Assembly: GCA_964623735.1 (NCBI GenBank)
Contig: CAZUVE010000004.1
Span: forward strand, 1 to 38,908
Source: SW-9-67-25 sp964623735
Lineage (GTDB): Archaea; Halobacteriota; Halobacteria; Halobacteriales; Haloarculaceae
Reading direction: 5' to 3'
DNA: 38,908 bases
Shown: in pieces, positions 8,203-17,064 of the stretch
Numbering within the stretch: the first letter of the stretch is position 1
How the letters are laid out: each line of letters begins with the position of its first letter
The notes under the pieces: generated by a model
The model's database searches: none
What the model was told of the DNA's origin: nothing
Seen by the model: only the letters and a program-made list of their open reading frames with translations
Position numbers and translations under genes: made by a program

Positions 8203-9384
8203 TTACCGATAGTGATCGTCGTATCCATCGAACCGCGAAATGGAGAGGTCGGTGTAGTATTTGCCCGGTTCCCGGTCGAGGATCTGTGTTGCGATCATTT
8301 TCCCGACAGCGGGCGAGAGTTGGATACCAGAGGTATGAAAGGCAGCAATCGAAAACCCTTCCAGTTCCGTCCAGCCCACTACCGGATTTCCGTCCGGAGT
8401 CTGTGAACGGACGCCGACCCACTCGTCTACGATATCGGCGTCCATCCAACTGGGAATGAACCGGGATAGCAGATCGGTCCCCTCGTTTCGGATGTCTGGC
8501 GGGACTTCCTCGTCCGTCGTGTCTGGGTCCAATTGCGACGCACCTTCGTAACCGGGTTTCGGATTGTACCCGATGAGTAGCTCTTGGGCGGACCGACGAT
8601 GGAACGTGTATGGGGACTCGTAATGAGAAAGAACTGGGAGATCGTATTCAACAGGTGCGCTCGGCTGGAGCTGCAGGACTGGTGCAAGCGTGTGTCGTAC
8701 GGGTATCTCAACGCCAACAGATTCGGCTATCTCGACGTTCCAGGGTCCAGCAGCACAGATCACCTCTTCCGATTCGAGTGTCTCGCTCTCGGTGGCGACC
8801 CCCGTGACTCTCTCATTCTGGGTCAGTATTTCGGTGACTGGTGTCCCCTCTCTGACGGTGACGCCGTGTTTCTTTGCTCGCTGTAAGAACTCGTAGGCCA
8901 ACTCGTGCGGTCGACTCATATAGCCAACTTTCGGACGGTATAGCGCACCCTCGATGTGTTCGGTCTCGACCGGGGGAAGAAGTAACGTCTCTTTCAATTC
9001 CGGTCCGGGAATGTACTCTAATAAATCGCGCTCGAACCCCTCGCCAATCTTCCCGACCGACTCTTTCCCTTCGGTTTCAACGACAGCCTTGAGTTGGTCC
9101 GCATTCGACTGATCGGTGGCCGCAATGAGAAGTCCGGCATACTGATACCGCGGGTTCCCCATCTGATCCGCGAAGAATTCGTTGTACAGTCGCATGCCGT
9201 ACTGTTTCATTCGGTACTGGGTCCGGTCACCGTAGAACCCATACTGTGCAACGGATTTATAAGTCGTCTCCGAGGCAGTCGATTGACGCTCGAAGAGAAC
9301 TACCTCCTCGTCCGTTCGCTGACCGATATGGTAGGCGATGCTTGCACCTGCAATCCCGCCACCAACAATGATACACCGAGTCAC
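8203..9384 (-). CDS. FAD-dependent oxidoreductase, DAO fold, member 2
   Basis: A 393-residue flavoprotein starting with the dinucleotide-binding motif CIIVGGGIAGASIAYHIG and the strand-2 segment EEVVLFERQ. The next flavin-contact region is ASETTYKSVAQYGFYGDRT, quite different from the SAGIIRHHY version of members 1 and 4, so a different substrate is likely. The internal VICAAGPWNVEIAESVGVEI motif and the C-terminal IAAFHTSGIQLSPAVGKMIA glycine-rich segment complete the FAD site. As in other DAO-fold amine oxidases, the reaction is expected to be oxidation of an amino-acid C-N bond. An AT-rich TATA box (AATAAAATAAAAG on the minus strand) lies about 25-35 bases before the ATG, so it is transcribed on its own or heads the run toward member 1, with the palindrome 8018-8095 between them. 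Confidence 0.9.
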   Translation of the reverse strand: MTRCIIVGGGIAGASIAYHIGQRTDEEVVLFERQSTASETTYKSVAQYGFYGDRTQYRMKQYGMRLYNEFFADQMGNPRYQYAGLLIAATDQSNADQLKAVVETEGKESVGKIGEGFERDLLEYIPGPELKETLLLPPVETEHIEGALYRPKVGYMSRPHELAYEFLQRAKKHGVTVREGTPVTEILTQNERVTGVATESETLESEEVICAAGPWNVEIAESVGVEIPVRHTLAPVLQLQPSAPVEYDLPVLSHYESPYTFHRRSAQELLIGYNPKPGYEGASQLDPDTTDEEVPPDIRNEGTDLLSRFIPSWMDADIVDEWVGVRSQTPDGNPVVGWTELEGFSIAAFHTSGIQLSPAVGKMIATQILDREPGKYYTDLSISRFDGYDDHYR

Positions 9385-9496
9385 AGTCGTACGTGGTTTC
9401 TACGGCCTCTTTTATTTTATTATCAGTCTGTGTCGCGGTTTTTCATCGCGTGTCAGCACACGGTACTGGGACATTCTGTACACCGGTTAATCTACT

Positions 9497-10666
9497 TCAA
9501 CTAAGATATGATGATGACTGCAGCGTGCCGTTGGCTGCGAATCGATCCGCACTGAACGGGGCAAGGAGGTCCGGGCGCGTGTTCTCCACCGCCCACTGTG
9601 CAACGAGCTGATTGACAGCGAGTGAAATTGCGAAGCCGTGCCCGCTCCAGCCTGTTGCCGCGATAACATTTGTTGCAGTCGAAAACGTATCGATAATCGG
9701 AACCTGGTCGACAGTAACAGACTCGCGTCGACTCGCGTCTGCTCTCTCGACGCCAACATCCTCGAGAGCAGGATAGAGGCTTTGCGCGTCATCCACATTC
9801 CCACGGACGCGCTCCGGAACGGTCACACCTTCTCCAGTTGTTTCGTCCAGCTCTCCACGCCAACCGCCGGAGATCATCACCCGATCGTCCGGTATTTCTT
9901 TGAGTGCCAACCGCCGGTGATCGTGTCCAATTAGATGGTTGACGGGAACCTCAGCCATTGGCTCGGTTGCGATGACCTGCGGGAGCATAGTCCAGACAGG
10001 GAGTCTGATCCCGAGTTCGGATTCGAGTAGTTCCGGGACGTGGGTGTTCGAGAGTAACAGAACAGCCTCCTCTACTTCGAACGTATCGTTTGCTGTCACG
10101 ACTGACGTGACTTGATCACCCTCACGCTCGAACCCGGTCACTGGGGAGTTCTCGTGGATTATTGTGCCGTGGTCACGAGCCCCACGCGCTAATCCGAGCG
10201 TAGCGGAGGTGTGATCTACCACACCGTCGTTCGGACAGTAGAGTGCACCGACAACATCGTCACTCGCGTGTGGTTCCATCTCGCGCACGCTCTCGGCGCT
10301 CAGGAGTTCGGTCGGGACACCGAATTCGGACTGGACTTGCCGACGGGCGTCTGCGCTCTCAAATCCTCCGTGGATTCCTCCCGTCTTCTTTTCGTAAACC
10401 AGGAGATGACCAGTGCGTTCGTATCCTGTGTCGTACCCGATCTCCTCGGATAGTGCCGGCCATAGGTCGTACGCGATTGACATCAATGGGAGTTCGCGAG
10501 GGTCTCGTCCGTTGGCACGGACGCCACGTTTTCCGAGACCCCCTGAGGCACCACCCGCAATCTCGTCCGCTTCCAGAAGGACGACATCTTTGCCTTGTGT
10601 TGCGAGTTCCCACGCCGTCCCGGTACCGTAAATACCGCCGCCAATAATCACGTATTCGGTGGACAC
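9497..10666 (-). CDS. FAD-dependent oxidoreductase, DAO fold, member 3
   Basis: A 389-residue flavoprotein starting with GTG: STEYVIIGGGIYGTGTAWEL carries the FAD-binding glycine motif. I chose the GTG at 10666 because it immediately precedes the motif and a clear TATA tract (AAATATATTTG, minus strand, about 10691-10702) lies 25-35 bases upstream; an in-frame extension to 11032 is Arg/Ser-rich and not protein-like. The segment ASGGLGKRGVRANGRD replaces the usual SSGIVR/SAGIIRHHY flavin loop, and the C-terminal GWSGHGFAISLAVNQLVAQW completes the FAD site. Expected activity is oxidation of an amino-acid-like C-N bond. It is divergent from the binding-protein gene at 11031, suggesting coordinated expression with transport. 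Confidence 0.88.
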   Translation of the reverse strand: MSTEYVIIGGGIYGTGTAWELATQGKDVVLLEADEIAGGASGGLGKRGVRANGRDPRELPLMSIAYDLWPALSEEIGYDTGYERTGHLLVYEKKTGGIHGGFESADARRQVQSEFGVPTELLSAESVREMEPHASDDVVGALYCPNDGVVDHTSATLGLARGARDHGTIIHENSPVTGFEREGDQVTSVVTANDTFEVEEAVLLLSNTHVPELLESELGIRLPVWTMLPQVIATEPMAEVPVNHLIGHDHRRLALKEIPDDRVMISGGWRGELDETTGEGVTVPERVRGNVDDAQSLYPALEDVGVERADASRRESVTVDQVPIIDTFSTATNVIAATGWSGHGFAISLAVNQLVAQWAVENTRPDLLAPFSADRFAANGTLQSSSYLS

Positions 10667-11030
10667 ACTAGCCCGTAAGATGGTGGATGACAAATATATT
10701 TCCCCACACTTTCCCGAGGAATTTCGAGAGAGACTGCCACGCGCCGACGATACTGAAATGTGGGAATCCCGGTCACGTTCCGAGTCTCTATACGGATTGC
10801 CAGAGGGTTCGAGGCTCCTCTCGTCGATCCTCGGAATTGTGTTCTGTGACGCAGGGCGGAAACCGTTCGGCAGCGACGACAGACGAGTTCCCGGTTCCTC
10901 TCCCCTCCGGCCAGGTTGTCTCCTCTTCTGATGATTACGTTTCGTTTTGACTCTGCCTTTCGAACACCCAAAAATATAAAAAAGGATAAGAAAAGTATAA
11001 ATCCGTTCGTAGGTATCAATTGTGTGTAGC
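10667..11030. promoter_or_regulatory. Divergent promoter region between flavoenzyme 3 and the binding-protein gene
   Basis: This 364-base gap contains no convincing gene. The minus-strand TATA box is at about 10691-10702 and the plus-strand TATA box (AAGTATAAATCC) is at about 10993-11004, about 27-38 bases before the ATG at 11031. Bases 10968-11000 are very AT-rich. No strong inverted-repeat operator was found by eye. Confidence 0.5.
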
Positions 11031-12680
11031 ATGCCAAATCAGAAGTCTTCCCGCCGTAGGTATCTGACCATAGTTGGTGCGGGAGCAATAACAGGGTTGG
11101 CCGGTTGTGTTGGTGGCGGTGATGGTGAAGGTAGCGACGAGAGCGACGACGGGGACAGTGAAATGTCGGAGACAGAGGGCGGCCACATCCGTGTCGGGAT
11201 GGGCCGGACAATTACCACACTCAGCCCGGTGATGATGGGCTCGAAGTTTACCGAGCGCTGGGGCGTGAAGATGTTTTATTCGACTCTCACGAGGCTCACG
11301 TCCAACCTGGAACTGTACGGTGACCTCGCAACGGACTGGTCAGCCAACGACACTGCGGATGAGTGGACGTTCACCCTCCGTGACGACGCAACGTTCCACC
11401 ACAACGGCGAAACGGTTACTGCCTCCGACGTCGCCGCAACGTTCGAGACCATCTATAACGAGGACGTTGGGAGTCCTGGCGCTGGGACGATGGGCGAGAT
11501 TGACTCGGTTGAGGCTGTCGACGAAACGACCGTCCGGTTTACTCTTGCGGGTGCCAATGCCGACTTCCCGAAACTGGTTGCAAAGGGTTGGGGTGGCATC
11601 GTTCCCGAGGAGATCGTGACTGATCCGGACCGGCGTCAGGAACTCGGCTCACAGGAGTTCGGAAGCGGTCCGTTCGAATTAGATTCGTTCGAGTCAGGTG
11701 CCAGTGTCACTGGCGTTGCGTACGACGACTACTACAGGAGCGATGACCAAGGTGATCTCCCACACGCCGCTCAAGTCACTGCACGGACGATCCCCGAGGC
11801 AAGTTCACTCACAACTGCACTCGAAAACAACGAAATTGACATTATCTGGGAGCCCCCGACCGACCAGTGGACCGCGCTGCAAGAGGCCAATGGTGTCGAA
11901 ACCCAGCAGGTCCCGGCTGGAAACATTGTCAATTTCATCATGGACACCTCGGTTGAACCGTGGAGCGACGAGCGTGTCAGGGAAGCAGTAAAGCATGCAA
12001 TCGACCGCCAAGGGGTGATCGAGAGTGCCCTCGGTGGACTGGGTCAGGAGGGTCAGGACACCCCAATCGCGCCGACATACGAGTTCTATCAGAACATCGA
12101 AGGCAGACCGCCGGAGCGTGACCTCGAACGAGCCCAGGAACTCCTCGCGGACGCTGGTTATCCCGATGGATTTGATCTGGAGGAAGACTTTGGTCTCACG
12201 TTCTTTTCGGCGTCCGATCCGCCAGAACGTCTTGACTCTGCTATCGTGATACAGAGCCAATTACAGGAGATCGGGATCACATTCGATATCGAACAGATCA
12301 GTTACGATAGATATATTAACGATGTCTGGACGAAGGCACCCACCTACATGGGAGCGTACGGTATGCGGATCAGTGGTCCGAACTTCATGAAGCTGCTTCT
12401 TCACTCTGAAGGAGGCTGGAACGGCGAGTCCAGCTACTCCAATCCGGACTTCGACGAAGCAGTCGACAGCGCGATCCAGAGTACGGATCCCGAGGCTAGA
12501 AGCCAGGCGATGGCAGAGGCCCAAGAGATTATCGCTACAGATGGACCGTACGCCGTCCCGTACTACGACGATCAGATCGGTGCGCACGCGGACTACGTCG
12601 AAGGGTATCAGACGAGTCCACTGACGTACTTGTTCTACCCTGACGAGTTCCGCCTCACCGAGGACGCGCCAACTCGGTAG
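11031..12680 (+). CDS. Tat-exported ABC substrate-binding lipoprotein, family 5 (DppA/OppA-like)
   Basis: A 549-residue extracytoplasmic binding protein. The N-terminus has the twin-arginine motif SSRRRYLTIVG, a hydrophobic stretch (AGAITG) and the lipobox LAGC with Cys at residue 26, so the protein is exported folded and lipid-anchored. A Gly/Asp/Ser/Glu-rich linker (about residues 27-50) precedes the family-5 domain with DWSANDTADEWTFTLRDDATFHHNGE split by the typical W-x-FTLR motif, and VREAVKHAIDRQGVIES near the hinge. Family 5 binds di/oligopeptides, nickel chelates, opines and other small amino compounds. I used ATG 11031, 9 bases inside an in-frame GTG, because of TATA spacing. It converges on the ATPase gene with six bases between stops. 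Confidence 0.92.
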   Translation: MPNQKSSRRRYLTIVGAGAITGLAGCVGGGDGEGSDESDDGDSEMSETEGGHIRVGMGRTITTLSPVMMGSKFTERWGVKMFYSTLTRLTSNLELYGDLATDWSANDTADEWTFTLRDDATFHHNGETVTASDVAATFETIYNEDVGSPGAGTMGEIDSVEAVDETTVRFTLAGANADFPKLVAKGWGGIVPEEIVTDPDRRQELGSQEFGSGPFELDSFESGASVTGVAYDDYYRSDDQGDLPHAAQVTARTIPEASSLTTALENNEIDIIWEPPTDQWTALQEANGVETQQVPAGNIVNFIMDTSVEPWSDERVREAVKHAIDRQGVIESALGGLGQEGQDTPIAPTYEFYQNIEGRPPERDLERAQELLADAGYPDGFDLEEDFGLTFFSASDPPERLDSAIVIQSQLQEIGITFDIEQISYDRYINDVWTKAPTYMGAYGMRISGPNFMKLLLHSEGGWNGESSYSNPDFDEAVDSAIQSTDPEARSQAMAEAQEIIATDGPYAVPYYDDQIGAHADYVEGYQTSPLTYLFYPDEFRLTEDAPTR

Positions 12681-12686
12681 ACAGCG

Positions 12687-14771
12687 TCAGGATTCGATCT
12701 CGTCGTTCATTTCCTCTTCCTCGAGGTGACAGGCTATCCGATGACCGTGAGTCCCGCTGGATTCACCGACACTCTCTAACCCAGGCTCGTCTCTCTCACA
12801 GACTCCCCCGATCTTCTGCGGACAACGAGTGTGGAACGAGCAGCCGTCTGGTGGGTCCTTGGGGCTGGGTACATCCCCCTCGAGCCGCACTCGGTCCCCC
12901 CTCTGTGTCGGATCGGCCGAGGGGATACTCGAGAGAAGAGAGCGGGTGTACGGATGGTATGGCGGCTCAAATATTTCGTCAGTAGTGCCAATCTCGACTA
13001 TTTTTCCGAGGTACATGACACCGACTCTGTCGGTAATGTAGTTCACGACGCTGAGGTCGTGGCTGATGAACAGGTACGAGGAGTTGTACTCCTCTCTGAG
13101 GTCGGAGAGGAGATTCAAAATACTGGCTTGGACGCTGACATCGAGGGCAGAGACCGGTTCGTCGAGGACAACGAACGATGGGTCGGCAGCAAATGCGCGG
13201 GCAATAGCTACGCGTTGTTTCTCTCCCCCGGACAACTCTGCCGGATGCCGGTTGACGTACTCTTCGTCCAGTCCAACCTGTCTGAGTAATTCAAAAACGC
13301 GCTCCCGACGTTCCGTCTCTGATAACTCTGTAAAAAGTTCGAGTGGGCGTTCGAGAGTCTTTCCGATAACTCGCTTTGGCGGAAGACTTGAATGTGGATT
13401 TTGGAAGACAATTTGACATTCCGAACGGAATTGCCTCATCTCCTCGTCGTCAAACGCCGTCACGTCGTCTCCGCGGTAGTTGACTGTGCCGTCCGTCGGG
13501 TCGAGGAGATTGAGAATAGTCGCTCCTAGTGTACTCTTGCCACAGCCACTTTCACCGACGATGCCAACTGCCTCCGATTCCCGGATCTCGAGATTCACCC
13601 CATCGACGGCCCTCACTGGTGGTTCGCTCTGGAAAAACCTGTCGAGAAATGATGTTTCAGTAAAATGTTTTTCTAAATTCTCAGTACGTACGAGGGTGTC
13701 TCCGGCACGCCTCTCGTTTGAGGGCGGTGACTCTGTTTTTTTCTCGTCCTTGAGAATCGAATTCTTACGTGCGTGCTTCCAGCGACGACATTTGGCCTGA
13801 TGATTGTCCGCTTCAGAAACGTCTTCGTCGGTGATTTGGCCCGACCGGCACGCCTCCTCCGCAAACTCACACCGGTCTGAAAAAATACAACCTTCTGGAG
13901 TCTCGGTGAGTGAGGGTATCTGTCCCTCGATCGGTCGGAGTTCTTGTCCCGATCTCTCCCCAGGAAGGGCTGCCAGTAGTCCTTGCGTGTACGGGTTTGC
14001 AGGATCACGAAACACTGCGTCAATGTGTCCGTGTTCCATGATCTCGCCTGCGTACATTATTGAGACTCTATCGGCGATCTCGGCAATAACGCCAAGATCA
14101 TGAGTGATGAGGAGTACACTCGTATCAATCGTCTTTTTCAAATCTTCGATGAGGCCGAGAATCTTTGCTTGGGTAGTTACGTCAAGTCCGGTTGTTGGTT
14201 CGTCGAGAATGAGTAGTTCAGGTTCGCTGACTAGCGCGATGGCCAGCAAGACGCGCTGTTGCATACCGCCGGAGAGTTCGTGAGGGTGTTTTTCGGAGTT
14301 GAACTGCGTATCCGGGAAGTTCACCCGATCCAACACTTCGTACGTCCGTTCCACAGATTCTTCTTCGGAGACATCGCTGTGGATTCGGACCGTCTCGGCA
14401 ATCTGTTCACCCACCGTGATGCTTGGATTCAGTGATGTCTTCGGGTCCTGTGCGACGTGTGCAATCCTGTTGCCGCGAAGTTCGCGAAGGTCGTGTTGAG
14501 ATAAGTCGAGCAACGACCGGCCGTTGAAACGAATATCGCCGCCCGTTATCCTGCCGTTTTGTCCTAAGTATTGCATTATCGCCAGGGCGAGCGTACTCTT
14601 GCCACTCCCACTCTCCCCAGCAACTCCAACAGTTTCCCCCTGTTTGATGCTGATCGAGACGTCTCGAACCGCTCTAACAGCCCCCTTCTCAGTCGCGTAT
14701 TGCACGTCTAACGATTCAATGTCGAGAACGGGGCTGTGTTCACTCCCGGAATCTATCTCTGTTGTTTGCAT
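12687..14771 (-). CDS. Fused double ATPase of a peptide/opine ABC transporter (DppD-DppF fusion)
   Basis: A 694-residue protein with two complete ABC ATPase domains. Domain 1 (about residues 15-330) has Walker A GESGSGKST (52-60), signature LSGGMQQRV and Walker B LLILDEPTTGLD. Domain 2 (about 360-690) has GESGCGKST, LSGGEKQRV and FVVLDEPVSALD. Each ends with the oligopeptide-transporter C-terminal Cys motif (GCIFSDRCEFAEEAC and GCSFHTRCPQKIGGVC). In most bacteria these are two genes; here one polypeptide should drive the permeases at 3555-5423 with the binding protein at 11031-12680, so the transporter is encoded in three separate transcription units. The promoter on the minus strand overlaps a tandem 35-base duplication (14801-14870). 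Confidence 0.94.
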   Translation of the reverse strand: MQTTEIDSGSEHSPVLDIESLDVQYATEKGAVRAVRDVSISIKQGETVGVAGESGSGKSTLALAIMQYLGQNGRITGGDIRFNGRSLLDLSQHDLRELRGNRIAHVAQDPKTSLNPSITVGEQIAETVRIHSDVSEEESVERTYEVLDRVNFPDTQFNSEKHPHELSGGMQQRVLLAIALVSEPELLILDEPTTGLDVTTQAKILGLIEDLKKTIDTSVLLITHDLGVIAEIADRVSIMYAGEIMEHGHIDAVFRDPANPYTQGLLAALPGERSGQELRPIEGQIPSLTETPEGCIFSDRCEFAEEACRSGQITDEDVSEADNHQAKCRRWKHARKNSILKDEKKTESPPSNERRAGDTLVRTENLEKHFTETSFLDRFFQSEPPVRAVDGVNLEIRESEAVGIVGESGCGKSTLGATILNLLDPTDGTVNYRGDDVTAFDDEEMRQFRSECQIVFQNPHSSLPPKRVIGKTLERPLELFTELSETERRERVFELLRQVGLDEEYVNRHPAELSGGEKQRVAIARAFAADPSFVVLDEPVSALDVSVQASILNLLSDLREEYNSSYLFISHDLSVVNYITDRVGVMYLGKIVEIGTTDEIFEPPYHPYTRSLLSSIPSADPTQRGDRVRLEGDVPSPKDPPDGCSFHTRCPQKIGGVCERDEPGLESVGESSGTHGHRIACHLEEEEMNDEIES

Positions 14772-14800
14772 CCTTACTTCCGCTATCTATCTTCAGCTAC

Positions 14801-14870
14801 TTATGAATGGTCCCTCTCCGGGGAACCGTGACGTGTTATGAGTGGTCTCTCCCCGGGGAACCGTGACGTG
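14801..14870 (-). repeat. Tandem 35-bp duplication covering the ATPase-gene promoter
   Basis: Two adjacent copies (14801-14835 and 14836-14870) differ at only a few positions. Each contains, on the minus strand, a TATA-like CATTCATAA or CACTCATAA preceded by CACGTCACGGTTCCCC. The proximal TATA is about 25-32 bases before the ATG at 14771, so the duplication doubles a promoter module or an operator. Confidence 0.75.
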
Positions 14871-14956
14871 CCGGCTACAAGTCTGCTGGGAAGAGTTCCA
14901 CGGCTTGTGTTCTAAAACAGTGCTAAATTGCACGTACACCAGCGTTCACACTATCA

Positions 14957-15035
14957 TCGGGTCGGTTGTAAGTCATTTCCGAATCAACCGTACGCTGTCG
15001 TGCGATCGGACCGATAAAACGTTACAACCGACCTA
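14957..15035. repeat. Palindromic element, type B, diverged copy (about 79 bp)
   Basis: Arms GGTCGGTTGTAA (14960-14971) and TTACAACCGACC (15022-15033) are perfectly complementary; the interior has the type B core (AACCGTACGCTGTCGTGCGAT). The left flank is TCA but the right flank is not, and the tips have diverged, so this looks like an older insertion. It lies between the divergent ATPase and flavoenzyme-4 genes. Confidence 0.7.
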
Positions 15036-15110
15036 CCGGGTTTCGTCCCGGGTAGAACCTGTGTCAGTGTACTCATAATAGAGAACAGCGATTGTACAAC
15101 GGCTAGCAAC

Positions 15111-15120
15111 TATTATATAT
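15111..15120 (+). promoter_or_regulatory. TATA box for flavoenzyme 4
   Basis: ATTATATATC is about 25-30 bases before the ATG at 15142, indicating a nearly leaderless transcript and supporting that start. Confidence 0.55.
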
Positions 15121-15141
15121 CCCCAGACACACAGGCTATCT

Positions 15142-16308
15142 ATGCGAATCGCTATCATCGGAGGCGGAGTGTATGGAACCGCAATCGCCTACTTTATACA
15201 AGAACTCGACGGGTCACACGACGTACAACTCTTCGAAAAGGATACGATAGCGGCCGCCTCGACGGGTAAATCTGCAGGTATTGTTCGACATCATTACTCT
15301 CACGACATACAGATCCGCTTCGCAAAACGCGGTCGAGAGATACTGGAACAATTCCCGGAGAGGGTTGGGCAAGAAGCGGGGTTCTATCAGAATGGATACC
15401 TCATCATGGCCGGAGAAGAAAACGAGGAGCAGTTCCGCCACAACGTCAGTTTGCAACAAAACATCGGTCTTGACGTTGATCTCCTGGAGCCATCAGAGTT
15501 GTCCGAGTACGTTCCCGGTATTGACTCGGATGGTGTTGCAGTTGCCGCAATAGAACACGAAGCGGGGTTTGCTGATCCCTATCTCGTCGCAACAGGATTT
15601 GCGAATGCTGCCCGTGAGTTGGGCGTTCAAATTCACACCAAGACACCGGTCACGGACATAGAGACTGCAAACGACGGAGTTACTGCTGTCAGAACTGAAG
15701 AAGAGAGGTACCCGGTTGATCTGGTCGTCAATGCTGCGGGACCGTGGGCGGCTGAAGTAGCAGAGATGGTTGATATTAGTATCCCAATGTCACGATACGA
15801 GGCGAAGGTTGTTACACTATCAGCGTCCGAGGATTATACACCAGAGTATCCAACAGCCTCCGACATTGACCTCGGTCTGTACGCGAAACCGGAGACAGGT
15901 GGCGACTTTATCTCTGGAGGGATGGAGCGTAACGGCGGACACGAGAGCATCGCTGGCCAGGCGGAATTAGAAGGTGTGACCAACGCAAACTTAGAGACTC
16001 TGAGCGAACTGTTCGAGGAACGGTTACCGAGCTATGCAGACGCCAGCGTGGTCAACAGTTGGAGCGAATTGATCACAGCCCCTCCGGATTGGCATCAAAT
16101 AATCGGGACTCCGCCCGGTCTCAATAATTTCTACATTGCAGCTGGAGGGAGCGGCCACGGATTCAAGGAGGCCCCTGGGTTTGCAGAAGCCATCGCCGAA
16201 TCGATTGTAGGAGAAGAACCGTCGAACGATTTGTCACGATACCATCCAAACCGGTTTGACTCGGGAGACGTCTTCGTAGGCGGGTACGGAGACGGGAGCA
16301 GATCATAA
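15142..16308 (+). CDS. FAD-dependent oxidoreductase, DAO fold, member 4 (paralogue of 6739-7893)
   Basis: A 388-residue flavoprotein closely matching member 1 along its length: AIIGGGVYGTAIAYFI at the N-terminus, GKSAGIVRHHYSHDI in the flavin loop, the block EHEAGFADPYLVATGFANAA nearly identical to member 1, NAAGPWAAEVAEMV in the middle, and IAAGGSGHGFKEAPGFAEAI at the C-terminus. The pair therefore arose by duplication and probably acts on similar amino-acid-like substrates. The sarcosine/dimethylglycine-oxidase side of the DAO family is the best guess; N-demethylation or oxidative deamination would fit. It is transcribed alone from a TATA box 25-30 bases upstream, divergently from the ATPase gene. 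After 16309 there is no further gene until the regulator at 17065. Confidence 0.9.
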   Translation: MRIAIIGGGVYGTAIAYFIQELDGSHDVQLFEKDTIAAASTGKSAGIVRHHYSHDIQIRFAKRGREILEQFPERVGQEAGFYQNGYLIMAGEENEEQFRHNVSLQQNIGLDVDLLEPSELSEYVPGIDSDGVAVAAIEHEAGFADPYLVATGFANAARELGVQIHTKTPVTDIETANDGVTAVRTEEERYPVDLVVNAAGPWAAEVAEMVDISIPMSRYEAKVVTLSASEDYTPEYPTASDIDLGLYAKPETGGDFISGGMERNGGHESIAGQAELEGVTNANLETLSELFEERLPSYADASVVNSWSELITAPPDWHQIIGTPPGLNNFYIAAGGSGHGFKEAPGFAEAIAESIVGEEPSNDLSRYHPNRFDSGDVFVGGYGDGSRS

Positions 16309-17064
16309 CTGACGCCCGAAGACTCGACACACCGAGTAACAAGACAGTAGCTCTGTGCCGGATCGACGCTTGTAGATACCCGGTACGATAGCGCACAGCC
16401 CCGACAGTCGGTCGGGTGCCAGCGTCGTTACGTCCATCACTAAATCTTACTGTGCGTCAACAGGGGGTGGCGGTGTTTGATACCGATTGTTGTGACTCTT
16501 TACCACCTGGGAGTCACAGTGTGTAGAGTTCAGCCCACAGATAACGTTCACGTGACGCGGTCACGAAAGTAGACGGATCGCTGTACCTGGTGTACCGGTA
16601 CAACCGCAGGCCCGGTTGCTCCGGCAATGGCCCACAGCAAGCCGGGTGGACCACTCTAACCGGTGACTGGACTCCGACACGTTGCCACAGGAGCGTAACG
16701 TAAGCGGTCGAATGGACGGATGACACCGAGTGCGGATCTCTCCGACTACGTACAGGGCTGAGTAATCTATACCGTTCTCGTCAGGTCAAAGTTCGCGCGT
16801 CGTTGTTTTCCTTTCGTAAACAGATCTATCGGTGACAGCCGACACATCCGAACAAGATTACAGTCATATTATCGTCATTCGACACCCCAGTATGATATTC
16901 GTGCCGGATCCTGGCGCGCAAATCCTCCACGAACAGACCAAGCTGTTCACATCTCGTGAACAGCGCCGAATCCCGGGGACAGCCGAACTGTGACCACGGC
17001 ACAGTTACTACCGATTCGTGACCGGTAGTGTTTGCTACTGCTGAAGATCGATTTGACGCATAAA
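16309..17064. other. Gene-free stretch between flavoenzyme 4 and the IclR regulator
   Basis: No open frame here looks like a real protein on either strand: candidate translations are rich in Arg, Ser and Cys and lack the acidic bias of the neighbours. No palindromic element of the types seen elsewhere was recognised. It may be decayed DNA or the 3' side of transcripts from both neighbours. Confidence 0.4.
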
